Source: Lutibacter agarilyticus
Lineage (GTDB): Bacteria; Bacteroidota; Bacteroidia; Flavobacteriales; Flavobacteriaceae
Reading direction: 5' to 3'
NCBI RefSeq assembly: GCF_900188235.1
Contig: NZ_FZNT01000001.1
Location: 607,394-671,393 of the forward strand
DNA: 64,000 bases
Shown here: one piece after another, positions 17,867-26,252 of the stretch
Layout of the letters: every line of letters begins with the position of its first letter
Position numbering within the stretch: position 1 is the first letter of the stretch
Made by a program: the position numbers and the translations under genes
Notes under the pieces: generated by a model
Seen by the model: the letters and a program-made list of their open reading frames with translations, nothing else
Told to the model about the DNA's origin: nothing
Database searches by the model: none

Positions 17867-18061
17867 TTATAACAAAGCGCAATTTTTAGGTTTTATTAAT
17901 TCTCCTGAATTATTATTATAAGTAAAGTTTGGTGTTAAAGTATTAATGTATATTCTTTTAACAGCCATTTCTTTGTGGTCTTGACTCTTAATGACTTTTA
18001 AATGATTTGAATTTTCATTTTTTGTTAAGTCTGCTGGGGTTGATTTTAAAGTAGAATTCAT
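17867..18061 (-). CDS. Small hypothetical protein (64 aa)
   Basis: The 64-aa polar peptide begins MNSTLKSTPADLTKNENSNH and has KEMAVKRIYINTLTPNFTYN in the middle and NCALL at the end. There is no signal peptide. The even spread of polar residues and a dedicated upstream region (TATGTTTG box on the minus strand at 18191-18198, a 15-bp hairpin in the leader) favour a real gene, but I recognise no family. It is bracketed by identical decamers TGTTGTGGGG at 17842-17851 and 18062-18071. Confidence 0.4.
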   Translation of the reverse strand: MNSTLKSTPADLTKNENSNHLKVIKSQDHKEMAVKRIYINTLTPNFTYNNNSGELIKPKNCALL

Positions 18062-18109
18062 TGTTGTGGGGTTATAAGGGGTTCATAATTAAATTCTTTT
18101 CTTTTAAAA

Positions 18110-18145
18110 TCATCAAACTTAATTTTTAGGAATTAAGTTTGATGA
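18110..18145 (-). other. Perfect 15-bp stem-loop in the leader of the 64-aa ORF
   Basis: TCATCAAACTTAATT (18110-18124) and AATTAAGTTTGATGA (18131-18145) are perfectly complementary around the hexanucleotide TTTAGG. On the minus strand it lies between a TATGTTTG box (18191-18198) and the ORF start at 18061. Neither side has a clean T-run, so it may be a leader regulatory structure more than a terminator. Confidence 0.55.
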
Positions 18146-18440
18146 CCTTAATGGGGTTACTTAATCAACTGGGGTTCACACTGATTAATTCAAACATATT
18201 AAATTAAAACTCAGATTATTTTATTTGGGGTTTGATGTTTTAACACTGTAAATGTAAAAAAAAATATTTATAAAACAACCATTTATGCAAAATATTTTAC
18301 CATTTGTTTATTTATTCGTGTATTTTATTGCTTTTAAAGTGTGTTTTGCTTAGGGGGGGGAAAGTAAATTATAGTAGAATTATATATGTTTTTAGAGACA
18401 ATAATAGGTTGTTTTTTTTGTAGATAAAGTGCAAAAAAAA

Positions 18441-18468
18441 GAGATTCCTTAAAAAAATAAGGAATCTC
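18441..18468 (-). terminator. Terminator of the TPR gene
   Basis: Stem GAGATTCCTTA (18441-18451) with TAAGGAATCTC (18458-18468). On the minus strand it is followed by eight T residues. It sits 63 bp downstream of the TPR gene stop. Confidence 0.8.
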
Positions 18469-18530
18469 AATTATTATTGTTGTAAAATATACAACTATAA
18501 GGTATAGATATTTTTAAGTAAAAAATTCAA

Positions 18531-19217
18531 CTATTTTTCTTGTTCTTGAGCATTTATAATTTCAAGCTTACTTTTTGCCAATACAAAATCTGGAAACAAT
18601 TTTATTGCACGTTCAAAACATAATTTCGCTTCAGGAGTCTTTTCCAAGCTTTGCGCAATCAATCCTTCCAAATAAGCAATTGCAGCTTTTACGCTTACAT
18701 TTTGACTGTAATTTTGGTTGACTTGGAAGGTAACTTTCAACGTTTCGTTACCTGAAAGCTGGTCAGCTTTTTTTATGGTAGCATAAGCATCTTCATTTTT
18801 ATTCATTCTAAATTGAATACTAGCCAATTTGTACCCTTGATAATTATCGTTTGTTATTGTGAATATATTCTCATAAGCCTCTAAAGCTTTTTCTAGAGCT
18901 CCCATAGATTCAAGTGAAACAGCATTCATTTCTAAAAGTTCTAAATTATCTGGCTTCGTTTTTAATAAATCATTGGTCACTAAAAAACAAGATACAAAAT
19001 TACGCTTGTTAAAATAAATATAAGCCAAGCTGTCTTTATAGGTACTTTGTGGACCTTCTAAAGCAATAATATTATATATAGATGAAGTAATAATATTTTC
19101 ATCATTGTATGTTTTTGCTAATTGTAATTTACTTTTTTCAAAAGCTATTGTTGTATTTTGTTGTGCAATAACAGAGGTTGTAATAATAAATGTTAAAATA
19201 TAAATAAGGTTTTTCAT
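18531..19217 (-). CDS. Exported tetratricopeptide repeat protein
   Basis: The 228-aa protein has a signal peptide (residues 1-18, ending TSVIAQQ) and an all-helical body with degenerate TPR units: residues about 95-125 (LELLEMNAVSLESMGALEKALEAYENIF region), 128-150 (YQGYKLASIQFRMNKNEDAY) and 185-220 (AAIAYLEGLIAQSLEKTPEAKLCFERAIKLFPD). TPRs mediate protein-protein contacts; the target is unknown. It is probably periplasmic. It is a single gene with its own terminator, downstream of the tRNA-His gene on the same strand but separated by the tRNA terminator. Confidence 0.82.
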   Translation of the reverse strand: MKNLIYILTFIITTSVIAQQNTTIAFEKSKLQLAKTYNDENIITSSIYNIIALEGPQSTYKDSLAYIYFNKRNFVSCFLVTNDLLKTKPDNLELLEMNAVSLESMGALEKALEAYENIFTITNDNYQGYKLASIQFRMNKNEDAYATIKKADQLSGNETLKVTFQVNQNYSQNVSVKAAIAYLEGLIAQSLEKTPEAKLCFERAIKLFPDFVLAKSKLEIINAQEQEK

Positions 19218-19303
19218 GGTAAATATTGAATTATGTCGTAAAACTATTAAAATTAATAAACAAAATATCTAAATCTTTTCTTAAAAATTTAATTGTAAAA
19301 TAC

Positions 19304-19332
19304 AAAAAAAGGTCTGAAAAACAGACCTTTAA
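19304..19332 (-). terminator. tRNA-His terminator
   Basis: Stem AAAGGTCTG and CAGACCTTT around a short A-rich loop; on the minus strand it is followed by a T-run (plus-strand A-run at 19304-19310). It lies just downstream of the tRNA. Confidence 0.75.
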
Positions 19333-19338
19333 ATTTTG

Positions 19339-19413
19339 GGTGGAAGACCGGATTCGAACCGGCGACCCTCGGTACCACAAACCGATGCTCTAACCAACTG
19401 AGCTACAACCACC
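19339..19413 (-). tRNA. tRNA-His (anticodon GUG)
   Basis: The minus strand shows all arms: D arm GCTCAGTTGGTTAGAGC, anticodon stem TCGGT/ACCGA around TTGTGGT (anticodon GTG, histidine), and T arm GCCGG-TTCGAAT-CCGGT. The extra 5' G at 19413 opposite a C at position 73 fits the G-1:C73 identity of tRNA-His. CCA is not encoded. The acceptor stem GTGGTTG/CTTCCAC has two adjacent T-T mismatches at pairs 5-68 and 6-67, which is odd. A good promoter lies upstream and a terminator downstream. Confidence 0.93.
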
Positions 19414-19425
19414 ATATTGCGGGTG

Positions 19426-19456
19426 CAAATATAAAACATTTCTTTTTTTATGCAAA
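19426..19456 (-). promoter_or_regulatory. tRNA-His promoter (TTTG-N19-TATATTTG)
   Basis: On the minus strand a -33 TTTG (19456-19453) and a -7 TATATTTG (19433-19426) are separated by 19 nt, matching the Bacteroidota primary sigma consensus exactly. Transcription would start about 6 nt before the tRNA 5' end at 19413. It is the clearest promoter in the window. Confidence 0.8.
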
Positions 19457-19463
19457 CATTTTT

Positions 19464-20180
19464 TTAGAATAAATCATCAAAAGATTTTACAGCTACATAA
19501 CGTTCTGAATTAAAGCCTTCTGCATATTCAGTTCCTACCAATCTTCCTAAGTCTTGTGCTCGGTAAATGATACTGTCTAAAAAGTTTTTACTTGATATTG
19601 GAGAGCTTGGCTCTTTACTTTTAGGGTCGTAAAATTGTGAACTATAAGCTTTTACAGCATTTAATTTAACATCAATATACCCTGTTACATCAACAACAAA
19701 GTCTGGTTCTAAATTTTTCCATTGTATATAATGATATACTTGTTTTGGCCTCCAAGCATTTTGCAATGTCGCCTTATAAAATGTTTCAATTTTTCTTAAT
19801 CCAGATAAAAAACAAGCGTCAGAAACTAATTTACTTCCTTTAGGATGATCAATATGGCGATCATCAATAGCATTACACAGTACAATATCTGGCTGATACT
19901 TTCTTATAATTTCAATAATTTCAAGTTGATGTTCTTTGTTATTTTCAAAAAAACCGTCTGCAAATTGTAAATTCTCTCTTATTGAAACACCTAAAATTTT
20001 GGCGGCTTTTGTTGCTTCATTATCACGAATTTCAGCAGAACCACGTGTCCCTAATTCACCACGTGTTAAATCTAAAATTCCTACTTTTTTACCTAAAGCT
20101 ATTTCTTTAGCAATAGTTGCTCCACACCCCAACTCAACATCATCAGGATGTGCACCAATGGCTAATATATCTAATTTCAT
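19464..20180 (-). CDS. bshB1: Bacillithiol biosynthesis deacetylase BshB1
   Basis: The 238-aa zinc-dependent deacetylase (LmbE/PIG-L family) removes acetyl from GlcNAc-malate in bacillithiol synthesis. The zinc motif A10HPDD14 is present, and the second ligand region reads DDRH109IDH112PKG. LTRGELGTRG and GTEYAEGF are typical of BshB1 rather than generic LmbE proteins. Bacillithiol is the main low-molecular-weight thiol in many Bacteroidota. A minus-strand TATATTTG box lies at 20206-20213, 26 nt before the start. The gene is monocistronic; other bsh genes are not in the window. Confidence 0.94.
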   Translation of the reverse strand: MKLDILAIGAHPDDVELGCGATIAKEIALGKKVGILDLTRGELGTRGSAEIRDNEATKAAKILGVSIRENLQFADGFFENNKEHQLEIIEIIRKYQPDIVLCNAIDDRHIDHPKGSKLVSDACFLSGLRKIETFYKATLQNAWRPKQVYHYIQWKNLEPDFVVDVTGYIDVKLNAVKAYSSQFYDPKSKEPSSPISSKNFLDSIIYRAQDLGRLVGTEYAEGFNSERYVAVKSFDDLF

Positions 20181-20264
20181 ACTAAATCTTAAATTGTATA
20201 TGGTACAAATATAGAATAATTTAAATCATCTTTTTTTGATATTTAACTAAGAAAAATACCTTTT

Positions 20265-20330
20265 TTAAGCGGTAATGAAAAACCCTAGAAAAGTAAGGTT
20301 TTTCAACAAACGGTATGAAAAACCTAATAA
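20265..20330. repeat. Direct repeat with hairpin upstream of the LRR gene
   Basis: Two near-identical copies, GCGGTAATGAAAAACC and ACGGTATGAAAAACC, lie about 43 bp apart, and the first forms a hairpin with GGTTTTTCA (TGAAAAACC...GGTTTTTCA). The second is followed by another partial inverse copy (GGTAGTTTTTA). It sits about 100 bp upstream of the LRR gene start and may be a tandem operator. Confidence 0.4.
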
Positions 20331-20418
20331 ATGGTAGTTTTTATTTGTGTTTCCAAATAATGTTTTATATATTAGCTTCATATTTAGATTACTAACTAAA
20401 TTTTAAGACCCCAAAATT

Positions 20419-21273
20419 ATGAAAAAATCTTTAACCCTAACCCTACTTATCTTTACCATATCGTTTATTGGTTTTGCACAGGTTTCTCTTTCAGAAAAAA
20501 ATGCATTAATTGATTTATTTGAATCAACTAATGGTGAACAATGGAATACAACTTGGAATTTAAATGCTGATGTAACTGATTGGTATGGTATAACTGTTTC
20601 TGATAATAAAATTACAGCAATTGATTTAACCATGAATAATTTGAATGGTACACTTCCAAAGTCCATTCAAAATTTAGTTTCTTTAAAAACATTGAATGTA
20701 GGTTTTAATCAAATTCATGGTGCAATTCCAACTGAAATTACTTCATTAGAAAATTTAGAAACATTGAATTTATTTATGAATCAATTCGAAGGTGAAATAC
20801 CAACTAATATTGGGAATTTAACTAACCTAAAAGAATTATCATTATATAATAATTTTTTAAGCGGTACTATTCCATCTTCTATATACAATTTAACTTCTTT
20901 AGAAATTTTACAATTAAGTAGCAATAAATTATCTGGTAAATTTTATGCTGGTATTGCAAACTTAAATAAGTTAACAGTATTAAGTGTTTTTGACAATTCT
21001 ATGTATGGTGATATTCCAACAGAAATTGGTCAATTAAACAATTTAAAAGAATTAGCATTGTCTAATAATTTATTTGAAGGTCAAATTCCTAGTGAATTAT
21101 CTTTACTTACTAATTTAGAAATTTTACTATTAAATAATAATAGATTAACTGGTATTATTAATTCATCTATTAAAAATTTACCTCAATTAAAAGTGATAGA
21201 ATTTGGTAATAATCCTAAAGAAGTTATTACAGAAGCATATCCACTAACACAAGCGACTATCTTACCTCAATAA
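20419..21273 (+). CDS. Secreted leucine-rich repeat protein
   Basis: The 284-aa protein has a signal peptide (residues 1-20, ending FIGFAQ). After a conserved N-terminal cap (LIDLFESTNGEQWNTTWNL...DWYGITVSD) come about eight 24-residue LRRs of the plant-like type, with the pattern LxxLxxLxLxxNxxxGxIPxxIxxL from about residue 70 to 265. Such proteins in Bacteroidota are usually surface or secreted binding proteins. There is no C-terminal type IX sorting domain, so it may stay in the periplasm. The gene is solitary, has its own terminator, and carries direct repeats in its upstream region. Confidence 0.88.
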   Translation: MKKSLTLTLLIFTISFIGFAQVSLSEKNALIDLFESTNGEQWNTTWNLNADVTDWYGITVSDNKITAIDLTMNNLNGTLPKSIQNLVSLKTLNVGFNQIHGAIPTEITSLENLETLNLFMNQFEGEIPTNIGNLTNLKELSLYNNFLSGTIPSSIYNLTSLEILQLSSNKLSGKFYAGIANLNKLTVLSVFDNSMYGDIPTEIGQLNNLKELALSNNLFEGQIPSELSLLTNLEILLLNNNRLTGIINSSIKNLPQLKVIEFGNNPKEVITEAYPLTQATILPQ

Positions 21274-21286
21274 TTAATAAATTACG

Positions 21287-21321
21287 ACAAAAAAAGCTAT
21301 CCATTGGGTAGCTTTTTTTTT
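21287..21321 (+). terminator. LRR gene terminator
   Basis: An A-run, then stem AGCTATCC / GGGTAGCT (one G-T pair) around a 3-nt loop, followed by eight T residues, just after the LRR stop codon. Confidence 0.8.
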
Positions 21322-21367
21322 ATGAAGATTTTAACATAGTTGCATCTGCAACCATTTTGGTATATAG

Positions 21368-21375
21368 TATATTTG
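21368..21375 (+). promoter_or_regulatory. -7 box TATATTTG of the marR-RND operon
   Basis: A perfect TAnnTTTG box; transcription would start near 21381, about 20 nt before the ATT codon at 21401 and 83 nt before the first ATG of the marR frame. No -33 TTTG at the expected distance. Confidence 0.5.
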
Positions 21376-21463
21376 TCAACAACAATCAAAACTCAAACCC
21401 ATTATCAAAACAACAGATTTCAATCAAACCATAGCTCCTTGGCTTGGTAAAACCTCTAAATTA

Positions 21464-21853
21464 ATGAATGCTTATATAGCTGATGTTTTTCATGAACACA
21501 ATATAGCTATAAGCAAACAACAATGGATTATCTTGAAAATTTTAAGTGAAAACCATAAAGGAGTTATTCAAAACGAACTTGCTTTTATTACAGATAGAAA
21601 TAAAGCCTCACTTACGAGATTAATTAATGGTATGGAGAAAAACCTACTAGTATCTAGAGTTCAATCTAAAAAAGATTCACGCAAAAACATTATTAATATC
21701 ACAACCAAAGGAAGCGAGTTGTTTTTAAAAACAAAACCTTTAATATTAAATAGTGTTTTAAAAATTCAAGAGGGCATTACTGAAGATGAGATGAATAGTT
21801 TTATAAATATAATGTCTAAAATTCAATTAAATTTAAAAAAACAAACAATCTAG
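21464..21853 (+). CDS. MarR-family transcriptional regulator (first ATG; real start probably upstream)
   Basis: From ATG 21464 the protein has 129 aa with the MarR winged helix: recognition helix region ELAFITDRNKASLTRLINGMEKNLL and wing VSRVQSKKDSRKNIINITTKGSEL. The frame stays open upstream to a TAG at 21365-21367 and the extra codons read KTTDFNQTIAPWLGKTSKLM, which looks like the missing first helix of a MarR protein. No ATG, GTG or TTG is found there; ATT at 21401 would give a family-typical 150 aa. It heads the operon for the RND efflux pump and most likely represses it until a ligand binds. Confidence 0.88.
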   Translation: MNAYIADVFHEHNIAISKQQWIILKILSENHKGVIQNELAFITDRNKASLTRLINGMEKNLLVSRVQSKKDSRKNIINITTKGSELFLKTKPLILNSVLKIQEGITEDEMNSFINIMSKIQLNLKKQTI

Positions 21854-21879
21854 TTTAACAATCACCCAATTTATATATA

Positions 21880-23001
21880 ATGAGAAAAGGAATTACCGTA
21901 ATACTTGCCATTGTACTTTTAGCTGGAGCATCTTTTTTAGCTAAATATTTAATAGACAACAAACAAAAACCAAAACCACGTTTTAATAAAATAGTGAAAA
22001 CGGTTTTTACTGAAACTGTAGAAAATAAGTCAATTCCTGTTTTAATTACAGCGAATGGAAATTTAGAGGCTAAAAATAAAATTGAAATTTATTCAGAAGT
22101 TCAAGGGGTGTTAATGCCAACTTCAAAAGATTTCAGACCAGGAACTTCATTTAAAAAAGGTGAAACTATCATAAAAATTAATAGTGATGAATTTTACGCG
22201 AATTTACAAGCTCAAAAAAGTAATTTATTCAATGTTTTAACGGCTATTATGCCTGATATAAGAATGGATTATCCTGAAGAATATGCTAAATGGGAAAAGT
22301 ATATAAACAGCTTTTCAATAAATACACCTATTGCTCCGCTCCCATTAACAAATACAGATAAGGAGAAGTTTTTTATTTCTGGTCGTGGTATTTTAACGAG
22401 CTATTTTAATGTTAAAAACTTAGAAGCCAAATTGGCCAAATATAATTTAAGAGCACCTTTCAATGGAATTTTAACCGAATCTTTGGTAAATCCTGGTGCG
22501 TTGGTTCGTCCAGGTCAAAAACTTGGAGAATTTATCAATCCTTCAGTTTATGAAATTGGTGTTGCTGTAAAATCTGAATACCGAAATCTACTACAAGTTG
22601 GTAAAAATGTAGAATTATCCAATTTAGAAAAAACGAATTCTTGGGTTGGTAAAGTAGTTCGTATCAATGGTAAAGTTGATGCTGCTACACAAACTATTAT
22701 GGCATTTATACAAGTTACAGGTGAAGCGTTAAAAGAAGGTCAATATTTAGAAGTTGTTTTAGAAGCAAAATCTGAAGAAAATGCTTTTGAAGTTTCAAGA
22801 AAATTACTGATTGATAATTCAAAATTATATATTGTAAAGGATACTGTGTTAGATTTAATTGATGTAGATGTTGCTTTTGAAAACAAGAACACGGTAATTG
22901 TAAAAAATCTTACTAATGGCACGCAGTTACTTTCAAAAGTAGTGCCTGGTGCGCATTCAGGTATGTTAGTGAAGGTTTATAACGAAAAACCTGCAGAATA
23001 A
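21880..23001 (+). CDS. RND efflux periplasmic adaptor (membrane fusion protein)
   Basis: The 373-aa protein has an N-terminal membrane anchor (residues 5-22) and adaptor domains: lipoyl-like halves at about 60-105 (NGNLEAKNKIEIYSEVQGVL, FKKGETIIKIN) and 180-205 (LRAPFNGILTES...NPGALVRPGQKLGEF), and a beta-barrel at about 210-290. The helical hairpin between the lipoyl halves is partly replaced by a tryptophan/proline-containing stretch, as in Bacteroidota AcrA-like proteins. It links the inner-membrane pump with the TolC-type channel. The stop overlaps the pump gene start by one base, so the two are translationally coupled. Confidence 0.9.
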   Translation: MRKGITVILAIVLLAGASFLAKYLIDNKQKPKPRFNKIVKTVFTETVENKSIPVLITANGNLEAKNKIEIYSEVQGVLMPTSKDFRPGTSFKKGETIIKINSDEFYANLQAQKSNLFNVLTAIMPDIRMDYPEEYAKWEKYINSFSINTPIAPLPLTNTDKEKFFISGRGILTSYFNVKNLEAKLAKYNLRAPFNGILTESLVNPGALVRPGQKLGEFINPSVYEIGVAVKSEYRNLLQVGKNVELSNLEKTNSWVGKVVRINGKVDAATQTIMAFIQVTGEALKEGQYLEVVLEAKSEENAFEVSRKLLIDNSKLYIVKDTVLDLIDVDVAFENKNTVIVKNLTNGTQLLSKVVPGAHSGMLVKVYNEKPAE

Positions 23002-26000
23002 TGAGAAAAATAATTACTTATTTTATAAAATTCCCCGTTGCAGTAAATATTTTTATTCTTGCATTTGTAGCTTTTGGTATTGTAGGTGCTTTATCTATGA
23101 AATCTTCTTTTTTTCCGCTAACAGATTCTCAAAATATCTCTATTAATTTAACCTACCCAGGTGCTTCTCCTCAAGAAATGGAAGAAGGTGTGGTATTAAA
23201 AATTGAAGATAATTTAAAAGGAATTGTTGGTGTTGATAGGGTTACATCGGTTTCAAGAGAAAATTCTGCAACTGTTAATATTGAAGTTATCAAAGGTAAA
23301 GATATTGATGTTGTTTTAGCCGATGTAAAAAATGCTGTAGACAGAGTTCCCTCCTTTCCTTCAGGAATGGAGCCTCCTGTGGTTGCTAAAATTGAAAATA
23401 TAAGATCAACTATTAGTTTTATTATTACAGGTGAAAATTTAGACCTTGCAACACTAAAAGAATATGCTCGTATAGTAGAAAACGATTTAAGAAACATCGA
23501 AGGAATTTCTCAAGTTAGTCTTTCAGGTTTTCCTGACCAAGAAATTGAAATTGCTGTTCGAGAAAAAGATTTAAGAGCATACAATTTAACTTTTGCCGAA
23601 GTTTCAGCAGCTGTTAGTAGAACAAACCTATTAATATCTGGTGGAAATATTAAAACCGACGACGAAGATTATTTAATTAGGGCACGAAATAGAAATTATT
23701 ATGGAAATGAAATTTTAAATATTGTTGTTAAAGCAGCGCCTACAGGTAATATTATTCGTTTACAAGATATTGCTGATGTAAATGATACCTGGTCTGAAAC
23801 ACCTGACAGGATTTTTTACAACGGTCAAAAATCTATTAATATTACGGTAAGTAATACCAATAGTGAGGATTTAATTAGTTCAGCTGCTAGCGTAAAAGAA
23901 TATATTGAAAAGTTCAATCAACAATACGATAATGTTCAATTAAATGTTTCTAGTGATTCCTCAATTACTTTAACCCAACGTACAGAATTACTTAGAGATA
24001 ACGCCATAATGGGGGTGCTTTTAGTTTTGTTCTTTTTAGCATTATTTTTAAATGTTCGTTTGGCTTTTTGGGTAGCTGCTGGTATTCCTATTGCTTTTTT
24101 CGGAATGTTTATGTTTGCGGCTAATTTAGGTATTACCATCAATGTTTTATCCTTATTCGGGATGATTATTGTAATTGGTATTTTGGTTGATGATGGTATT
24201 GTAATTGGAGAAAATATTTATCACCATTATGAAAAAGGAAAGACTCCTGTACAAGCTGCAATTGATGGTACATTAGAAGTGATTCCTCCAATTGTTTCAG
24301 CAATTTTAACAACAATAATTGCATTCTCAACTTTTTTCTTTTTAGATGGGCGGATAGGGAACTTTTTTAGTGAAGTATCTTTAGTTGTAATGTTAACTTT
24401 AGGCGTGTCATTAATTGAGGCTCTTATTATTTTACCTGCGCATATTGCACATTCTAAAGCATTGGTAAAAAAAGAGAAAAAAAGAAATAAGATAAACACC
24501 TTCTTTTTTAAGGTAAATCAAACGGCAGAAAAATACCTTTTTGCTTTTAGAGATGCTATTTATGTTCCATATTTAAAATTCTTTCTAAATAATAAAGCTT
24601 TAGGTTTTGCAATTCCTATTGCCTTGTTAATTTTTAGTATTGGTGGTCTTGGAGGCGGAATTGTAAAAACATCGTTCTTCCCTTCTATTGCAAGTGATCG
24701 AGTTTCTATCAATTTAAAAATGTTACAAGGTACTAATGAGAAAATAACAGATTCTATCATTTCTGAAATTGAAACTGCTGCTTGGGAAGTTAATGATGAG
24801 TACACTCAAAAACAAACGGGTAATGTGCCTGTTATTCAAAATATTATTAAACGAATTGGTCCTGGTTCAGCAAACGGAAGTTTAACCATTAATTTATTAC
24901 CTGGTGAAACACGTGATTTTTCTTCACCTGAAATAAATAACGCCATTCGTGAAAAAGTAGGAACTGTTTATGGTGTTGAGAGTTTAACGTTTGGTTCTGG
25001 AGGAAATTTTGGAGGAAGCCCTGTTGCAGTGTCTTTGCTAGGGAATAATATTCAAGAATTAAAAGCTGCAAAAATTGAATTAAAAGAAGTTTTAAGCGAA
25101 AACCCTCTGCTAAAAGATATTACAGATAACGATCCTGCCGGAATTAAAGAAGTCCGAATTCAATTAAAAGACAACGCGTATTTATTGGGCTTAAACTTAC
25201 AATCGGTTATGAGCCAAGTGCGTTCTGGATTCTTTGGTTTACAAGCGCAACGTTTTCAACGTGGACAAGATGAAATTAAAATTTGGGTACGTTATAAAAG
25301 AGAAGATCGCTCTTCCATTAAAAACTTGGATGATATGTGGATTACTACGCCTACAAATGCTAGAGTTCCTTTTTCGGAAATAGCAACGTATGAAATTGAA
25401 CGTGGCGAGATTTTAATCAATCATTTAAGTGGTAAACGAGAAATTCAGGTTTCAGCAGATATGAAAACTCCTGGTGAAAGTGCTACAGATATTATTGATG
25501 ATATTAAAAATACCATAATGCCTGAAATTGTTTCAAAATACCCCACAGTTTCAGCGGCTTATGAAGGACAAAATAGAGAGGCTAATAAAACGGTTAATTC
25601 CGCAAAAAAAGTTGGTTTTATAATTTTAGCGCTTATCTATTTAACCATTGCGTTTACGTTTAGATCGTACGATCAACCTATTTTACTATTGTTAATGATT
25701 CCTTTTAGTTTAATTGGAGTTGTTTGGGGGCACTGGATTCACGGTTTCCCTATAAATATTTTATCCTGGCTTGGTATTATTGCGCTAATTGGTATTATGG
25801 TGAATGACGGTTTGGTGTTGATTGAAAAATTTAATGGTTATTTAAAAGAAGGAATGAAGTTTGACGATGCGCTATTACAAGCAGGAAAATCAAGGTTTAG
25901 AGCCATTGTTTTAACAACTATTACAACGGTTGCTGGTTTAGCTCCATTATTGTTAGAAAAAAGCAGACAGGCGCAATTTTTAAAACCTATGGCAATTTCT

Positions 26001-26252
26001 ATTTCATACGGAATTATGATTGCAACTGTACTAACGCTTGTAATGCTTCCTTTATTTTTATCTGTCGCAAATTCTATTAAAGTATTTGTTAAATGGATGA
26101 TTACCGGCAAACCTGTTACAAAAGAAGAAGTTGAAAGAGCAATTATTGAGTTAAAAAGCAATGAAGATGAAAAAATGAACGAAAACGTTGATTTAAATGA
26201 AGATTTGGATAGAAAAATAATTACACAAAAAAACAAGGAAAATGAGTTATAA
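23001..26252 (+). CDS. RND efflux transporter permease (AcrB/MexF family)
   Basis: The 1083-aa inner-membrane pump is of normal length and shows the two duplicated halves of the RND fold: TM1 at about 10-30, a large periplasmic loop, then TM2-6 (about 335-470) with GMIIVIGILVDDGIVIGENIY containing the proton-relay Asp pair, and a second set (about 870-1020) with WLGIIALIGIMVNDGLVLIEKF. It is driven by proton flow. The C-terminus has a charged tail of about 40 residues (rich in Glu, Asn and Lys). It overlaps the tolC-like gene by 11 bp. Substrates are unknown; the MarR regulator suggests drugs or phenolic compounds. Confidence 0.94.
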   Translation: MRKIITYFIKFPVAVNIFILAFVAFGIVGALSMKSSFFPLTDSQNISINLTYPGASPQEMEEGVVLKIEDNLKGIVGVDRVTSVSRENSATVNIEVIKGKDIDVVLADVKNAVDRVPSFPSGMEPPVVAKIENIRSTISFIITGENLDLATLKEYARIVENDLRNIEGISQVSLSGFPDQEIEIAVREKDLRAYNLTFAEVSAAVSRTNLLISGGNIKTDDEDYLIRARNRNYYGNEILNIVVKAAPTGNIIRLQDIADVNDTWSETPDRIFYNGQKSINITVSNTNSEDLISSAASVKEYIEKFNQQYDNVQLNVSSDSSITLTQRTELLRDNAIMGVLLVLFFLALFLNVRLAFWVAAGIPIAFFGMFMFAANLGITINVLSLFGMIIVIGILVDDGIVIGENIYHHYEKGKTPVQAAIDGTLEVIPPIVSAILTTIIAFSTFFFLDGRIGNFFSEVSLVVMLTLGVSLIEALIILPAHIAHSKALVKKEKKRNKINTFFFKVNQTAEKYLFAFRDAIYVPYLKFFLNNKALGFAIPIALLIFSIGGLGGGIVKTSFFPSIASDRVSINLKMLQGTNEKITDSIISEIETAAWEVNDEYTQKQTGNVPVIQNIIKRIGPGSANGSLTINLLPGETRDFSSPEINNAIREKVGTVYGVESLTFGSGGNFGGSPVAVSLLGNNIQELKAAKIELKEVLSENPLLKDITDNDPAGIKEVRIQLKDNAYLLGLNLQSVMSQVRSGFFGLQAQRFQRGQDEIKIWVRYKREDRSSIKNLDDMWITTPTNARVPFSEIATYEIERGEILINHLSGKREIQVSADMKTPGESATDIIDDIKNTIMPEIVSKYPTVSAAYEGQNREANKTVNSAKKVGFIILALIYLTIAFTFRSYDQPILLLLMIPFSLIGVVWGHWIHGFPINILSWLGIIALIGIMVNDGLVLIEKFNGYLKEGMKFDDALLQAGKSRFRAIVLTTITTVAGLAPLLLEKSRQAQFLKPMAISISYGIMIATVLTLVMLPLFLSVANSIKVFVKWMITGKPVTKEEVERAIIELKSNEDEKMNENVDLNEDLDRKIITQKNKENEL

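Larger units (their letters stand above)
18062..18530. other. 469-bp gap rich in GGGG runs
   Basis: No convincing gene. On the plus strand it holds six GGGG-or-longer runs (near 18068, 18078, 18152, 18171, 18224 and 18353), striking in such AT-rich DNA, a perfect 15-bp hairpin (18110-18145), a minus-strand TATGTTTG box at 18191-18198 and a minus-strand terminator at 18441-18468. Confidence 0.55.

Noticed and set aside
20419..21273. LRR protein as a type IX secretion cargo
   Set aside because: No C-terminal sorting domain: the protein ends directly after the last LRR.
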